A DNA stretch of 64,000 bases from Algoriphagus sediminis (GTDB lineage: Bacteria; Bacteroidota; Bacteroidia; Cytophagales; Cyclobacteriaceae), in NCBI RefSeq assembly GCF_030403435.1, contig NZ_JAUEPH010000002.1:434001-498000 (forward strand), read 5' to 3'. The number at the start of each line of letters is the position of its first letter. Within the stretch, counting starts at the first letter, position 1. Shown here in pieces: positions 1-9,386 of the stretch. The notes under the pieces were generated by a model. That model was given only the letters and a program-made list of their open reading frames with translations, searched no databases and was not told the DNA's origin. Made by a program: the position numbers and the translations under genes.

Positions 1-1303
1 TAAAGTTTCCTGCATTGAACTGTTTATCATTCAGCAATGCAATGTGGAAAGGAATGGTGGTCTTCACCCCTTCGATCACGAATTCTTCCAAGGAACGCTT
101 CATTCTTACGATTACTTCTTCACGGCTTTGTCCACTGACAATAAGCTTAGCGATCATTGAATCATAATTTGGGGGGATAATGTATCCAGCGTATACGTGA
201 GAGTCCACCCTCACTCCACGGCCACCCGGTATATGCAGGTTTTTGATTAAACCCGGGCTAGGTCGGAAGCCGTTGGCAGGATCTTCAGCATTGATCCTAC
301 ATTCCATAGCAAATAGCTTTGGGTAGTAGTTTCGTCCACTGATATTTTCCCCAGCCGCAACTTTGATTTGCTCCTTGATCAAATCAAAATCGGTCACTTC
401 TTCTGTAATAGGGTGTTCTACCTGGATTCGGGTATTCATTTCCATGAAGTAGAAATTCCTGTGTTTATCCACTAGAAACTCTATGGTACCTGCTCCTTCA
501 TATTTTATGGCTTCAGCTCCCTTGATGGCAGCTTTTCCCATCTCTTCCCTCAATTCATCTGTGATAAAAGGGGATGGGGTTTCCTCAACAAGTTTTTGGT
601 GACGCCTCTGAATCGAACAATCTCTCTCTGAAAGGTGGCATGCCTTTCCCCTACGATCACCGATAATTTGAATTTCAATGTGTCTAGGTTCTTCTATGAA
701 TTTTTCAAGATACATGCCGTCATTTCCAAATGCAGCACTTGATTCCATTCGGGCATCATCCCAAGCCTTTTTGAATCCGGCCTCTTCTTTTACTATTCTC
801 ATCCCACGGCCTCCACCACCAGCAGTAGCTTTAAGGATTACGGGATAACCGATTTCTTTGGCCAGTTTCATTCCCTGCTCAGCAGATTCCAAGAGTCCCT
901 CGGAACCGGGAATCGTCGGAACACCTGCCTTTTTCATGGTTTCCTTAGCGGTGGCTTTATCGCCCATTCGATTAATCATATCCGCGCTGGCACCGATGAA
1001 CTTGATATTATATTCATCACAAATTTTTGAAAACTCCGCGTTTTCGGACAAAAATCCATAGCCCGGATGAATGGCATCAGCATTAGTAATTTCGGCTGCT
1101 GCAATTATGTTTGGGATATTCAGATAGGAATTTTTGCTTGGAGCAGGCCCAATGCAGACAGCTTCATCAGCAAATCTAACATGGAGGCTATCTTTGTCCG
1201 CAGTGGAATAAACTGCGACGGTTTTAACCCCCATTTCTTTACATGAGCGAATGACCCTAAGGGCGATTTCTCCTCTATTTGCAATTAAGACTTTATTAAA
1301 CAC
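1..1303 (-). CDS. accC: Biotin carboxylase subunit of acetyl-CoA carboxylase (3' end cut by window)
   Basis: AccC carboxylates the biotin carried on AccB using ATP and bicarbonate, the first half-reaction of malonyl-CoA synthesis. Reading the minus strand from a GTG at 1303 gives [20 protein letters not shown], the usual N-terminus; a TAA lies four codons upstream in frame, so this is the only sensible start. Further on are the glycine-rich ATP-grasp loop ([14 protein letters not shown]) and the active-site segment [14 protein letters not shown]. About 434 codons are present and the C-terminus is missing at the left edge. It follows accB by 26 bp on the same strand, so the two are almost surely co-transcribed. 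The family assignment is firm. Confidence 0.97.
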   Translation of the reverse strand, partial: MFNKVLIANRGEIALRVIRSCKEMGVKTVAVYSTADKDSLHVRFADEAVCIGPAPSKNSYLNIPNIIAAAEITNADAIHPGYGFLSENAEFSKICDEYNIKFIGASADMINRMGDKATAKETMKKAGVPTIPGSEGLLESAEQGMKLAKEIGYPVILKATAGGGGRGMRIVKEEAGFKKAWDDARMESSAAFGNDGMYLEKFIEEPRHIEIQIIGDRRGKACHLSERDCSIQRRHQKLVEETPSPFITDELREEMGKAAIKGAEAIKYEGAGTIEFLVDKHRNFYFMEMNTRIQVEHPITEEVTDFDLIKEQIKVAAGENISGRNYYPKLFAMECRINAEDPANGFRPSPGLIKNLHIPGGRGVRVDSHVYAGYIIPPNYDSMIAKLIVSGQSREEVIVRMKRSLEEFVIEGVKTTIPFHIALLNDKQFNAGNF

Positions 1304-1329
1304 AACAATGAGTTAGGTGAAAAATGAGT

Positions 1330-1800
1330 TTATCCTGCAGGATCTACAAGGAAAAGTGGCTGATCATACTCCACTGGAGTGGCATTAGCGACAAGAATCT
1401 TTACAATTTTTCCAGAAATCTCTGATTCGATTTCATTGAATAGTTTCATGGCTTCGATGATACAAACTGTGTCACCTGCCTTGATTTTACTTCCTTCGCT
1501 TACAAATGGATCAGCATCAGGGTTAGGAGTCTGGTAGAAGGTTCCAATCATGGGAGATTTGATTTCCACAAGATTAGACGGAGTTTCAGATGTGCTTGTC
1601 TCTGGGGTTGCTGCAGGTGCAGGAGCTGGTGCTGCCACTGGACTTGGAGCAGGAGCAGAGTTGACTTCTACTGTTTTTACAGGTGCGGAGTCTGCGTATT
1701 TTTTAATAGAAAGTTCGAATTCACCGGTTTTGATTTTTACCTCAGCCAAGCCTGAATTTGAGATATAATCGATTAGTTCTTGAATCTCTTTTGCTTTCAT
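1330..1800 (-). CDS. accB: Biotin carboxyl carrier protein of acetyl-CoA carboxylase
   Basis: This 156-residue protein carries biotin between the carboxylase and carboxyltransferase of acetyl-CoA carboxylase. The C-terminal biotinyl domain (about residues 78-156) has the motif [14 protein letters not shown], with Lys119 as the biotinylated residue. An N-terminal segment (1-35) resembles the AccB dimer or AccC contact region. Between them lies an Ala/Pro-rich flexible linker at about 48-70. Length matches the family (about 155). It sits between efp (73 bp upstream) and accC (26 bp downstream), all on the minus strand. Confidence 0.98.
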   Translation of the reverse strand: MKAKEIQELIDYISNSGLAEVKIKTGEFELSIKKYADSAPVKTVEVNSAPAPSPVAAPAPAPAATPETSTSETPSNLVEIKSPMIGTFYQTPNPDADPFVSEGSKIKAGDTVCIIEAMKLFNEIESEISGKIVKILVANATPVEYDQPLFLVDPAG

Positions 1801-1873
1801 GAAGATTAAGGTTTTAAAGTGGTTTACTGATTTTTAATCAGGTTATTGGCTACAAAGCCTTTTAATATACGAA

Positions 1874-2437
1874 TTACTTTACTCGTTCAGAGTATGAACC
1901 ATCACGAGTATCTACTTTGATCAGGGTGTCCTGATCCACAAAAAGTGGGACCATGACAGTTGCACCTGTCTCCAATGTAGCAGGTTTTAATGTATTCGTG
2001 GCAGTATCACCTTTTATTCCTGGTTCTGTATAGGTAATCATGAGCTCGACAAATGGAGGGAGCTCCACTGCTAATGGGGTTTCGGTTTCATCATGGATTA
2101 AAATATCCGCCATTTGCCCTTCTTTCATCAGGTCAGCCCTCTCGATAAGCTCATCTTGAATTGCTATCTGCTCAAAAGTATTTGAATCCATAAAGTGGAA
2201 GCCCATATCGTCTTTATATAAAAACTGATGTGGCCTTCTTTCTACTCTCGCAGTCACTACTTTTTCTCCCGCGTTGAAAGTTTTGTCCAGGGTTTTACCA
2301 CTTTTCATTCCTTTCAGTTTGGTTCTTACAAAGGCAGCTCCTTTTCCCGGTTTAACATGCTGGAATTCTACAATGGTGTAAATGTCATTGTTCATTTCCA
2401 GACACAAGCCATTTTTAAAATCAGCCGTACTAGCCAT
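1874..2437 (-). CDS. efp: Elongation factor P
   Basis: EF-P binds between the P and E sites of the ribosome and relieves stalling at consecutive prolines. The 187-residue length and three-domain layout are standard: KOW-like domain I with the loop [10 protein letters not shown] (Lys32 at the tip, aligning with the modified lysine of E. coli), then two OB-fold domains ending in a typical C-terminal signature ([13 protein letters not shown]). How Lys32 is modified cannot be told from this window, since no epm-type gene is next to it. It lies 22 bp after fabH and before accB in the fatty-acid cluster. Confidence 0.98.
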   Translation of the reverse strand: MASTADFKNGLCLEMNNDIYTIVEFQHVKPGKGAAFVRTKLKGMKSGKTLDKTFNAGEKVVTARVERRPHQFLYKDDMGFHFMDSNTFEQIAIQDELIERADLMKEGQMADILIHDETETPLAVELPPFVELMITYTEPGIKGDTATNTLKPATLETGATVMVPLFVDQDTLIKVDTRDGSYSERVK

Positions 2438-2459
2438 ATTTATTTGAGTTTATCTTAAA

Positions 2460-3458
2460 TTATTTTGGGTTGTATGCCCATTTTACATAAGTCGCGCCCC
2501 AGGTAAAGCCTCCACCAAAGGCAGCAAGAATAAGGTTATCTCCTTTTTTCAGTTGCTTCTCGTACTCCCAAAGGCAAAGAGGGATAGTAGCCGCCGTGGT
2601 GTTTCCATAGCGCTCGATATTCATCATTACTTTTTCGGGCCCAATTCCCATTCGGTTTGCCGTAGCATCAATAATTCTCTTATTCGCCTGATGTGGAACT
2701 AACCATGCCACATCATCGCCCTTAAGTCCATTTCTTTCCATCACTTCTGCACTCACATCGGCCATGTTTGTAACAGCAAACTTAAATACGGTAGCTCCTT
2801 CCTGATAGGCAAAATGTTCCCTTTTTTCTACGGTGTCGTGAGTGGCTGGTCGACGACTTCCACCTGCCTTCATATGAAGGAAAGGTTCTCCGGAACCGTC
2901 TGATTTCAAAATAGAATCCATGATCCCCATATCCTCAGTAGTAGGTTCTAAAAGAACCGCACCGGCGCCATCACCGAATAAAATACAAGTAGTCCTGTCG
3001 GTGTAGTCTACTATGGATGACATTTTATCAGCCCCTACAATGATTACCTTTTTATGCATTCCGGATTCAATGTATTGGGCTCCGGTGTTTAAGGCAAATA
3101 AGAAACCTGAACAAGCTGCAGCCAAGTCGAAACTAAAACTGTTTTTTGCACCTACCTTGTCGGCGATAATATTTGCTGTAGCTGGAAAGGGTAGGTCAGG
3201 TGTTACGGTGGCACAAATGATCAAATCTATGTCTTCGGCCTTGGTGTTTGTTTTTTCAAGTAGGCCTTTAACCGCCTCTATTCCCATGACAGAAGTCCCT
3301 TGGTCTTCGCCTTTGAGGATTCTTCTTTCCCTGATGCCGGTTCGAGATAGTATCCACTCATCGTTTGTCTCTACCAAAGTTTCAAGCTCTTTGTTAGTCA
3401 AAACGTAATCAGGTACATAGCCCTGAATTCCGGTGATCATGGCTCTTGTTTTGTCCAT
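2460..3458 (-). CDS. fabH: Beta-ketoacyl-ACP synthase III
   Basis: FabH condenses an acyl-CoA with malonyl-ACP to start fatty-acid synthesis; in Bacteroidota branched-chain starter units are usual, which fits with the branched-chain enzymes elsewhere in this window. The 332-residue protein has the full catalytic triad: Cys116 in AAACSGF, His256 in VPHQANKRI and Asn286 in ERYGNTTAA. Start at 3458 gives the expected short N-terminus before [15 protein letters not shown]. It is separated from rpmF upstream by 213 bp containing a terminator, so it probably has its own promoter, and is followed closely by efp, accB and accC. Confidence 0.98.
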   Translation of the reverse strand: MDKTRAMITGIQGYVPDYVLTNKELETLVETNDEWILSRTGIRERRILKGEDQGTSVMGIEAVKGLLEKTNTKAEDIDLIICATVTPDLPFPATANIIADKVGAKNSFSFDLAAACSGFLFALNTGAQYIESGMHKKVIIVGADKMSSIVDYTDRTTCILFGDGAGAVLLEPTTEDMGIMDSILKSDGSGEPFLHMKAGGSRRPATHDTVEKREHFAYQEGATVFKFAVTNMADVSAEVMERNGLKGDDVAWLVPHQANKRIIDATANRMGIGPEKVMMNIERYGNTTAATIPLCLWEYEKQLKKGDNLILAAFGGGFTWGATYVKWAYNPK

Positions 3459-3620
3459 TCAATTTTGTGTTTTTAAGCCAATCAGAAGGCTCGTGCTGAA
3501 TTCTAGGATGGAGTCATCGCTCCAAGATAAGTGTCAAAAATATTACAATTGTCTCTTACCACCAAAAGAATTCTTAGAACCGGAAATCAATCGGGTATTG
3601 GAGACATCTTGGGAAAGTGC

Positions 3621-3652
3621 AAAAAAAATCCATCCTCGATGGAGGATGGATT
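3621..3652 (-). terminator. Intrinsic terminator downstream of rpmF
   Basis: A perfect 11-bp stem (AATCCATCCTC at 3627-3637 and its complement at 3642-3652) encloses a GATG loop. Read on the minus strand it is followed by a run of eight T (3628-3621). It lies 20 bp past the rpmF stop and before fabH, so it should end or attenuate yceD-rpmF transcription. Confidence 0.85.
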
Positions 3653-3671
3653 AAATAAAATTGGTTTTGGC

Positions 3672-3863
3672 TTAAGCCAACACTTCTTTTTCCATGATTA
3701 CCTGACCTTTGTAATAAAGCTTTCCGTCTAACCAGAATGCTCTGTGAGGTAGGTGGTATTCACCAGTAGTAGGACACTTCGCCATTCCTTTGGCTTCCAA
3801 TTTATAGTGCGTTCTTCGCTTGTCTCTTCTGGTCTTTGAAATTTTTCGTTTAGGATGTGCCAT
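3672..3863 (-). CDS. rpmF: 50S ribosomal protein L32
   Basis: This is a 63-residue basic protein of the large ribosomal subunit. [20 protein letters not shown] is the standard L32 N-terminus. The zinc-ribbon region keeps only one cysteine ([12 protein letters not shown]), so it is of the cysteine-poor type that would not bind zinc in the usual four-Cys way. It is preceded by yceD/DUF177 with a 24-bp gap, the classic pair, and followed by a strong terminator. The plsX gene that often sits between rpmF and fabH in other phyla is absent here. Confidence 0.98.
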   Translation of the reverse strand: MAHPKRKISKTRRDKRRTHYKLEAKGMAKCPTTGEYHLPHRAFWLDGKLYYKGQVIMEKEVLA

Positions 3864-3887
3864 TGTATCTGTGGTTTATGATTATTC

Positions 3888-4430
3888 TTACTTCTTTAAA
3901 TTTTTCAGTGCTGCCCATCTCGGGTCCACCGTATTTTCTTTTTTCTGACTTTCTTCTTCTCTATCTAATATGATAAACCCACCCTGAATACTTGGGTCAT
4001 CATTATCCAATTCATTTTTATAATCCGGATGAATTCTTTTTGATGGTATGGATAGCAAAATGAATTCATAAATCAATTGAGCAACATTAATGGAAGGTGT
4101 GTCTCTGGTAATCATAAACACTTCTTCATTGATTTCTTTCTCCTCTCCACCAAACTTATAAATAATGGTTTCTTGGAGATCAAGTGGATAATCAAAGCTT
4201 TCCAGGCTTCGATCACATACTAACTCGACTGTTCCTTTGATAAAGAAATCAGCTTCAATAAGGTTTGCTCCTATATTTAATCTGACCCGTGCGGTCAAAT
4301 TTCCTTTTTCGGCGATTTCATTTTCTTCAAAATGGCTGAAAAAGGAATCATCAATCTGGAAATCAATCTCGTGAACTCCCTCTGTATACTTAATCACTTC
4401 TATTTCGAAGCTCTTCCAGAACTTATCCAT
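3888..4430 (-). CDS. YceD/DUF177 family protein, putative 23S rRNA accumulation factor
   Basis: This 180-residue protein belongs to the DUF177 (YceD) family, which is almost always encoded just before rpmF and is linked to 23S rRNA accumulation and large-subunit assembly. Visible family features are the central strand with a single cysteine (VELVCDRSLESFDYPL), the acidic YKFGGEEKEINEEVFMI region, and the C-terminal DPRWAALKNLKK ending. It lies 93 bp after pdxA and 24 bp before rpmF on the same strand. Its exact biochemical role is not settled in the family. Confidence 0.92.
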   Translation of the reverse strand: MDKFWKSFEIEVIKYTEGVHEIDFQIDDSFFSHFEENEIAEKGNLTARVRLNIGANLIEADFFIKGTVELVCDRSLESFDYPLDLQETIIYKFGGEEKEINEEVFMITRDTPSINVAQLIYEFILLSIPSKRIHPDYKNELDNDDPSIQGGFIILDREEESQKKENTVDPRWAALKNLKK

Positions 4431-4523
4431 GCTCCCCGGATTTAAGACCGCAAATTTAGAGATTAAATCTCAATCTTTGAATTTTATTTAGGAATATTCT
4501 TCTGTTTTTGAAGGTTTTTCAGA

Positions 4524-5558
4524 CTATTCGACATATTCTGACTCTTGACTTTGAGTTTTGACTATGTCAAAAGCTAAAAACAATGCTGACCTCATGGAAC
4601 CTGGGTCGGCTAAATTTTTTCCTGCTATCCCAAATGCTGTACCATGATCTGGGGAGGTTCGTACTACCGGAAGGCCAGCTGTGTAGTTCACTCCTTGTCC
4701 AAAATTCATGGCTTTGAATGGGATTAATCCCTGATCATGATACATTGCCATGACCCCATCAAATCGATTTTGCTGCATCATTCCATAGAATCCATCAGCC
4801 GCATAAGGTCCGAAAACATAATGACCTTTATCCTTTAATTCATTGATAGCGGGTTTTATAATTTCTATTTCTTCATTGCCAAGAATTCCTTCCTCTCCCG
4901 CGTGCGGATTTAACCCCAAAACAGCAATTTTTGGCTTATTAATTCCGAAATCTTTTTCCAGACTGGAAAGCATGATCTCGCATTTTTCTTTGATTAATTC
5001 CTTGCTGATACTGGAAGCTACTTGAGCTAATGGCATATGTGCAGTAACCAAACCAACACGCTGACTCTCTGACACCATCATCATAAGACTCTTTTTAGCA
5101 CCAACAGCTCTTGCTATATGCTCTGTATGTCCCAAAAATGGTGCTTCGGGAGTATTAATGTTGTTTTTGCTAACAGGAGCAGTAACCAAAGCATCAATAT
5201 TTCCCTGCTGTAAATCCTTAATTCCTGCTTCGAAAGCTTTCAGGGCAAACTGACCTGCAAGTTCTGTTTCGGTACCAGGATTGAGTTCAGGGCAGTCCTC
5301 CGAAACATTGATCACATTCACTTTTTTCCACTGAAGTGAGTTTAGGTCTCTGGTCTGATGGAAATTAAAATCCTCAAGAGAAAGTGCCTTTCTGTAGTAG
5401 GATAAAATTTTTCCATGGCCATAAATCACAGGAGTGAAACTTCTTGTCATTCTTGCGTCCATTAAGGACTTCATGATAACTTCGGGTCCCACTCCGTTAC
5501 AATCTCCTATACTGATGCCGATCTTAGGTTTATTATCTTTCAAGTTCATTTTCTGCAA
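4524..5558 (-). CDS. pdxA: 4-hydroxythreonine-4-phosphate dehydrogenase
   Basis: PdxA oxidises 4-phosphohydroxy-L-threonine in the DXP-dependent pathway to pyridoxal phosphate. The 344-residue protein starts MQKMNLKDNKPKIGISIGD; Met4 (5549) is an equally good start. Metal-binding and substrate motifs are present: GHTEHIARAVG, GLNPHAGEEG and MYHDQGLIPFK. It is first in the minus-strand series pdxA-yceD-rpmF-fabH-efp-accB-accC, an order I recognise from other Bacteroidota, and is divergent from rsmA across a 94-bp gap. Confidence 0.97.
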   Translation of the reverse strand: MQKMNLKDNKPKIGISIGDCNGVGPEVIMKSLMDARMTRSFTPVIYGHGKILSYYRKALSLEDFNFHQTRDLNSLQWKKVNVINVSEDCPELNPGTETELAGQFALKAFEAGIKDLQQGNIDALVTAPVSKNNINTPEAPFLGHTEHIARAVGAKKSLMMMVSESQRVGLVTAHMPLAQVASSISKELIKEKCEIMLSSLEKDFGINKPKIAVLGLNPHAGEEGILGNEEIEIIKPAINELKDKGHYVFGPYAADGFYGMMQQNRFDGVMAMYHDQGLIPFKAMNFGQGVNYTAGLPVVRTSPDHGTAFGIAGKNLADPGSMRSALFLAFDIVKTQSQESEYVE

Positions 5559-5652
5559 AATGCCGCCTCTAAATCAATCTTTGAGGCGCTGAAATCCTTT
5601 GAGAATATTCTCTTAATTTTAGCTGCAAGTTATAAAAATTACGAGGGGATCG

Positions 5653-6438
5653 ATGAAAAAGGTAAAAGCAAAAAAACACCTGGGGCAACATTTCTTGAAG
5701 GATTTGTCGATCGCTGAGGATATCGCAAAAGCCATAACCGGTCATGGTGGTGCTCAGACCATTCTCGAGATCGGACCTGGAATGGGAGTGCTGACCGATT
5801 TTTTACTTGAATTGGATCAAGAGCTTTTACTGATCGACATTGATAAAGAATCCATTGCATTTCTATCTGAAAAATACCTGCAGCTAGCGGGGAAAATAAT
5901 TTATGGAGATTTTCTCGATTACGATTTTAGAGAAATGCTTCCTGATCCATACATCGTGGCAGGTAATTTTCCATATAATATTTCTACACAAATTTTTTTT
6001 AGAATCCTGGAGCAAAGACATAAGGTAACCGAGGTGGTCTGCATGCTGCAAAAGGAAGTGGCTGAGAGAATAGCTTCTCCTAAGGGAAATAAAAGCTATG
6101 GCATTCTGTCAGTACTTTTACAGGCCTTTTACGATATCGAATATCTTTTTTCAGTCCCTCCTCATGTTTTCGATCCACCTCCTAAAGTTAATTCGGGGGT
6201 CATCAGGCTCCTGAGGAATTCAGTTGAAAAACTGGACTGTGATGAGAAGCTTTTTTTTAAAGTTGTGAAAGGAGGTTTTGGGAATCGTAGGAAAACCCTT
6301 AGAAACTCATTAAAATCTTTTGATCTTGCAGATGATTTGAAGCAGCATCCCTTGATGGACTTAAGGGCGGAGCAATTGTCTGTGGATGATTTTGTATTTC
6401 TAACCTCACAAATCGAGAAGTCGCGTGGAAACAATTAA
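5653..6438 (+). CDS. rsmA: 16S rRNA (adenine1518/1519-N6)-dimethyltransferase
   Basis: RsmA (KsgA) dimethylates two adjacent adenosines in helix 45 of 16S rRNA late in 30S assembly. The 261-residue protein opens with KKHLGQHFLKD, then SAM-binding motif I (EIGPGMGVLT) and the catalytic motif IV NFPYNIS, where NLPYNIS is more usual. The C-terminal domain contains the expected GGFGNRRKTLRNSL. Its end overlaps the GTG start of mgtE by 14 bp, so the two genes are translationally coupled. It is divergent from pdxA. Confidence 0.97.
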   Translation: MKKVKAKKHLGQHFLKDLSIAEDIAKAITGHGGAQTILEIGPGMGVLTDFLLELDQELLLIDIDKESIAFLSEKYLQLAGKIIYGDFLDYDFREMLPDPYIVAGNFPYNISTQIFFRILEQRHKVTEVVCMLQKEVAERIASPKGNKSYGILSVLLQAFYDIEYLFSVPPHVFDPPPKVNSGVIRLLRNSVEKLDCDEKLFFKVVKGGFGNRRKTLRNSLKSFDLADDLKQHPLMDLRAEQLSVDDFVFLTSQIEKSRGNN

Positions 6439-7792
6439 GCAATTCGAACTATCCAAAGAGTATCTGGAAAGCCTTCGAATCGCTATTGAAGGCGAGGATG
6501 GGTCTTTTATTCAGGAGTCCTTCGAAGGTGTCAATGTAGCTGATATTGCTTCAATGCTGGAGGAGCTGACCATGGAAGAGGCTCTTTTCGTTTTTAAAAC
6601 CATCGATAAGCAGGTAGCCTCCGATATTTTAACAGAGCTGGAGGATGATACCCTGGATAAGGTTATCAAAGAGATGGATTACCAAGAGCTGGCTTCATAC
6701 ATCCAATTAATGGATTCGGATGACGCCGCTGATATGCTCAATCTCTTTGATGATAAGGAAAGTCAGGAGATCATCGGCTATTTTGATGACAAGGCTAAAT
6801 CTCTTCAGGTCATAGACCTTTTAAAATACGAAGAGGACACTGCTGGCGGTATCATGGCAAAGGAATATATCCGTGCCAATAAGAATTGGACAGTGGTCCA
6901 AACAATAAATGAAATAAGAAGGCAGGCTGAAAATGTGGAAAAGATTTTTTCCATTTATGTAGTGAATAATCGTCAGCATCTTCTTGGAAGGGTTTCCCTT
7001 AAAAAAATTGTGCTGGCCTCTGATCAGACGTTGATTCAGGATATATATGAAGAAGAGCTGATCTCTGTAACTACAGATACCGACCAGGAGGAAGTGGCTG
7101 AAATCATGCGTAGATATGATTTGGAATCAATCCCGGTGGTGAATGCTAAAAATGTACTCGTAGGTAGAATTACGGTAGATGATATCCTTGATGTATTGCG
7201 GGAGGAAGCAGAAGAAGACATGCAGGCGATGACCGGTATTACCGATACCGTTGATGAGTATGATTCCGTAATTAAACTGACCAAAGCTCGTTTACCCTGG
7301 CTTTTGATTGGTATTATCGGCGGACTGATGGGCGCGGGATTCATTGGTTTCTTTGAAGGTGGGCTCAGTAAAGTTACTGCACTCGCATTTTTTATTCCTC
7401 TGATCACCGCTACCGGAGGAAATGTAGGTATTCAATCCTCCTCTTTGGTGGTTCAGTCCTTAGCAAGCAAATCTGCCTTTGATGATAGTCTTTCGAAACG
7501 TTTTCTTAAAGGACTTCTGGTTGCCATTCTTAATGGGTTGATTTTAGCTTTGTTTGTTTTCGGAATGGTAGTTTTATTTTATGGTAATGGCGCCAGATTT
7601 GCCATGGTTGTCTCAATTGCCCTTTTCTCAGTCGTTCTACTGGCTTCTTTTATGGGGACTGTAACACCCATTGTTTTGGACCGAATGGGAATAAACCCAG
7701 CATTGGCATCAGGTCCCTTTATTACTACTGCGAACGATCTGCTAGGCTTAGCAGTTTATTTCCTCGTGGCTATGTCACTTTTGAATCTATAA
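6425..7792 (+). CDS. mgtE: MgtE-family magnesium channel/transporter
   Basis: MgtE is an Mg2+-selective channel of the inner membrane whose cytosolic part closes the pore when magnesium is plentiful. The 455 residues show the acidic MgtE N-domain (about 1-130), two CBS domains (about 136-258, including IFSIYVVNNRQHLLGRV and LESIPVVNAKNVLVGRI), a connecting helix, and five membrane helices from about residue 285. The pore signature is visible as FIPLITATGGNVGIQSS. The start is GTG at 6425, inside the end of rsmA. The overlap suggests coupled translation. Confidence 0.95.
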   Translation: METIKQFELSKEYLESLRIAIEGEDGSFIQESFEGVNVADIASMLEELTMEEALFVFKTIDKQVASDILTELEDDTLDKVIKEMDYQELASYIQLMDSDDAADMLNLFDDKESQEIIGYFDDKAKSLQVIDLLKYEEDTAGGIMAKEYIRANKNWTVVQTINEIRRQAENVEKIFSIYVVNNRQHLLGRVSLKKIVLASDQTLIQDIYEEELISVTTDTDQEEVAEIMRRYDLESIPVVNAKNVLVGRITVDDILDVLREEAEEDMQAMTGITDTVDEYDSVIKLTKARLPWLLIGIIGGLMGAGFIGFFEGGLSKVTALAFFIPLITATGGNVGIQSSSLVVQSLASKSAFDDSLSKRFLKGLLVAILNGLILALFVFGMVVLFYGNGARFAMVVSIALFSVVLLASFMGTVTPIVLDRMGINPALASGPFITTANDLLGLAVYFLVAMSLLNL

Positions 7793-7803
7793 GGATTGCT
7801 ACC

Positions 7804-8736
7804 ATGAAAGTGCTGATTATTGATGAAATGCATAAGAGCATAATAACTTTGCTCGAAGAGATTAATTTAAAGGCAGACTACCGTCCATTGATTAAAAGGG
7901 AAGAGATTTTAGAAATCATAGACGGGTATGAGGGGATTTTTATTCGTTCCAAAACCTCAATGGATAGGGAGTTACTTGAAAAAGGAAAAAACCTAAAGTT
8001 TATAGCCAGAGCTGGAGCAGGGCTGGAAAAAATAGACCAGGACTATGTAAAATCAAGGAATATAGAACTGTTCCATGCAGCAAAAGGAAACCGGGATGCA
8101 GTAGCCGAGCAGGCCATAGGTGGTCTTCTGGCTCTTTTCAATCACTTATTGAAAGCCGATAGAGAGGTAAGAAAAGGTGTCTGGGACCGTGAAGGTAATC
8201 GGGGGATTGAGCTGAAAGGAAAAACCGTCGGGATTTTCGGCTATGGAAATATGGGTAAAGCCTTCGCCAAAAGACTCAAAGGTTTCGATGTGGAAGTTTT
8301 AGCCTATGACAAATATAAGTCAGGTTTTGGCGATCGTGACGTGAAGGAAGTGAGTATGGAAGAACTGCAAGAAAAAGCCGAAATTCTGAGTATTCATGTA
8401 CCGCTTACGGATGAAACCCGTATGTTTTTTGATGATAAGGTTATTTCTGGCTTTAAAAAGCCAATTTGGCTGATCAATACCGCAAGGGGAGAAGTTATTT
8501 CTTTTTCGAGCATCAATAGAGCCCTCGATAAAGGTCAGATTTTAGGTGCTATTTTAGATGTACTCGAGAATGAGAAGTTTGACCAATTTACCCCGGCTCA
8601 AAAGGAAGAATTTGATCGTCTGGCTTCACGTGAAAATGTTTTGTTCACTCCTCATGTTGCAGGTTGGACTTTTGAGTCCTACGAAAAAATAAATGAGGTT
8701 TTGGTCAAACAAATTCGGAAAAAATTTGGCCTTTAA
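7804..8736 (+). CDS. D-isomer 2-hydroxyacid dehydrogenase, SerA-like
   Basis: This 310-residue NAD(P)-dependent dehydrogenase resembles 3-phosphoglycerate dehydrogenase without the C-terminal ACT domain. The Rossmann glycine loop is GIFGYGNMGKA (143-153). The catalytic triad is complete: Arg228 in NTARGE, Glu255 in DVLENEKF and His284 in FTPHVAGWT. It follows mgtE by 11 bp and is probably in the same operon, which gives no clue to substrate. Short SerA of this kind makes 3-phosphohydroxypyruvate for serine synthesis in many Bacteroidota, but a glycerate or other 2-hydroxyacid dehydrogenase cannot be excluded. Confidence 0.88.
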   Translation: MKVLIIDEMHKSIITLLEEINLKADYRPLIKREEILEIIDGYEGIFIRSKTSMDRELLEKGKNLKFIARAGAGLEKIDQDYVKSRNIELFHAAKGNRDAVAEQAIGGLLALFNHLLKADREVRKGVWDREGNRGIELKGKTVGIFGYGNMGKAFAKRLKGFDVEVLAYDKYKSGFGDRDVKEVSMEELQEKAEILSIHVPLTDETRMFFDDKVISGFKKPIWLINTARGEVISFSSINRALDKGQILGAILDVLENEKFDQFTPAQKEEFDRLASRENVLFTPHVAGWTFESYEKINEVLVKQIRKKFGL

Positions 8737-8761
8737 AGGCGACAGGAGTGAAAATACAAAC

Positions 8762-8791
8762 TTGCTAAATGGCAAAGCTTTCGTATCTTTG
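8762..8791 (+). promoter_or_regulatory. Bacteroidota-type promoter for greA
   Basis: TTG at 8762-8764, a 19-bp spacer and TATCTTTG at 8784-8791 match the TTG/TAnnTTTG consensus of the Bacteroidota housekeeping sigma factor exactly. Transcription would start near 8798, about 80 bases before the greA ATG at 8878. Confidence 0.8.
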
Positions 8792-8877
8792 CCCCATAAA
8801 TAAAGACAAAATCCACGGTAACGGTGCTGAGAGGTAGCCGTTACTTTGTTTTAATACCCAAATCAAACTTATCAAAT

Positions 8878-9348
8878 ATGGGAGTGCAATATTACACTGA
8901 GGAAGGACTCAGAAAGCTTAAAGAGGAGCTTGCGGAACTCAAAGGAAAAGGAAGGCAGGACATAGCTAAGCAAATTGCTGAAGCCCGAGACAAAGGAGAT
9001 TTAAGTGAAAATGCTGAGTACGATGCAGCAAAGGATGCTCAAGGGCATTTAGAGCTAAAGATTGCAAAACTTGAAGCTGTAGTGGGCAATGCCCGTGTCC
9101 TGGATAATTCTATAATGGATCCTTCAAAGGCTGGAATTCTAAGTACCGTGAAAATTAAAAACATTAAAAACGGGATGGAAGTAGCCTACACTTTGGTTTC
9201 AGAAGAAGAGGCTGACTTGAAGGCGGGGAAAATATCTCTGGCATCACCTTTTGGAAAAGGGTTGAATGGAAAGAAAGTGGGTGAAATAGCCGAGATTAAT
9301 GCCCCGGCAGGAAAACTTCAATTTGAAGTATTAGAAATAACTTACTAA
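8878..9348 (+). CDS. greA: Transcription elongation factor GreA
   Basis: GreA enters the secondary channel of RNA polymerase and stimulates cleavage of backtracked transcripts. From ATG 8878 the protein is 156 residues, the normal GreA length, beginning MGVQYYTEEGLRKLKEEL. The coiled-coil tip carries the acidic signature GDLSENAEYDAAK, with the Asp and Glu that coordinate catalytic magnesium. The C-terminal FKBP-like domain ends FEVLEITY. The frame is open upstream to a GTG at 8824, but those 18 residues are unlike GreA. A consensus promoter lies upstream and an intrinsic terminator directly after the stop. Confidence 0.97.
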   Translation: MGVQYYTEEGLRKLKEELAELKGKGRQDIAKQIAEARDKGDLSENAEYDAAKDAQGHLELKIAKLEAVVGNARVLDNSIMDPSKAGILSTVKIKNIKNGMEVAYTLVSEEEADLKAGKISLASPFGKGLNGKKVGEIAEINAPAGKLQFEVLEITY

Positions 9349-9351
9349 TTG

Positions 9352-9376
9352 AATCCCGGTCTAACCGGGATTTTTT
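9352..9376 (+). terminator. Intrinsic terminator after greA
   Basis: A perfect 8-bp stem AATCCCGG (9352-9359) / CCGGGATT (9365-9372), with loop TCTAA, is followed by a T tract (9371-9376). It lies 3 bases after the greA stop and 11 bases before the next start, so the HIT gene is reached by read-through or another promoter. Confidence 0.9.
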
Positions 9377-9386
9377 ATTTTTAGGG

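Noticed and set aside
8729..8740. Palindrome GCCTTTAAAGGC considered as a terminator or operator after the SerA-like gene
   Set aside because: No T run follows, the loop would be too small for a stable hairpin, and a twelve-base palindrome can occur by chance.
8824..8877. Upstream in-frame GTG extension of greA
   Set aside because: The 18 residues before ATG 8878 do not resemble GreA, the shorter form has the standard length, and the extension is only open by chance.
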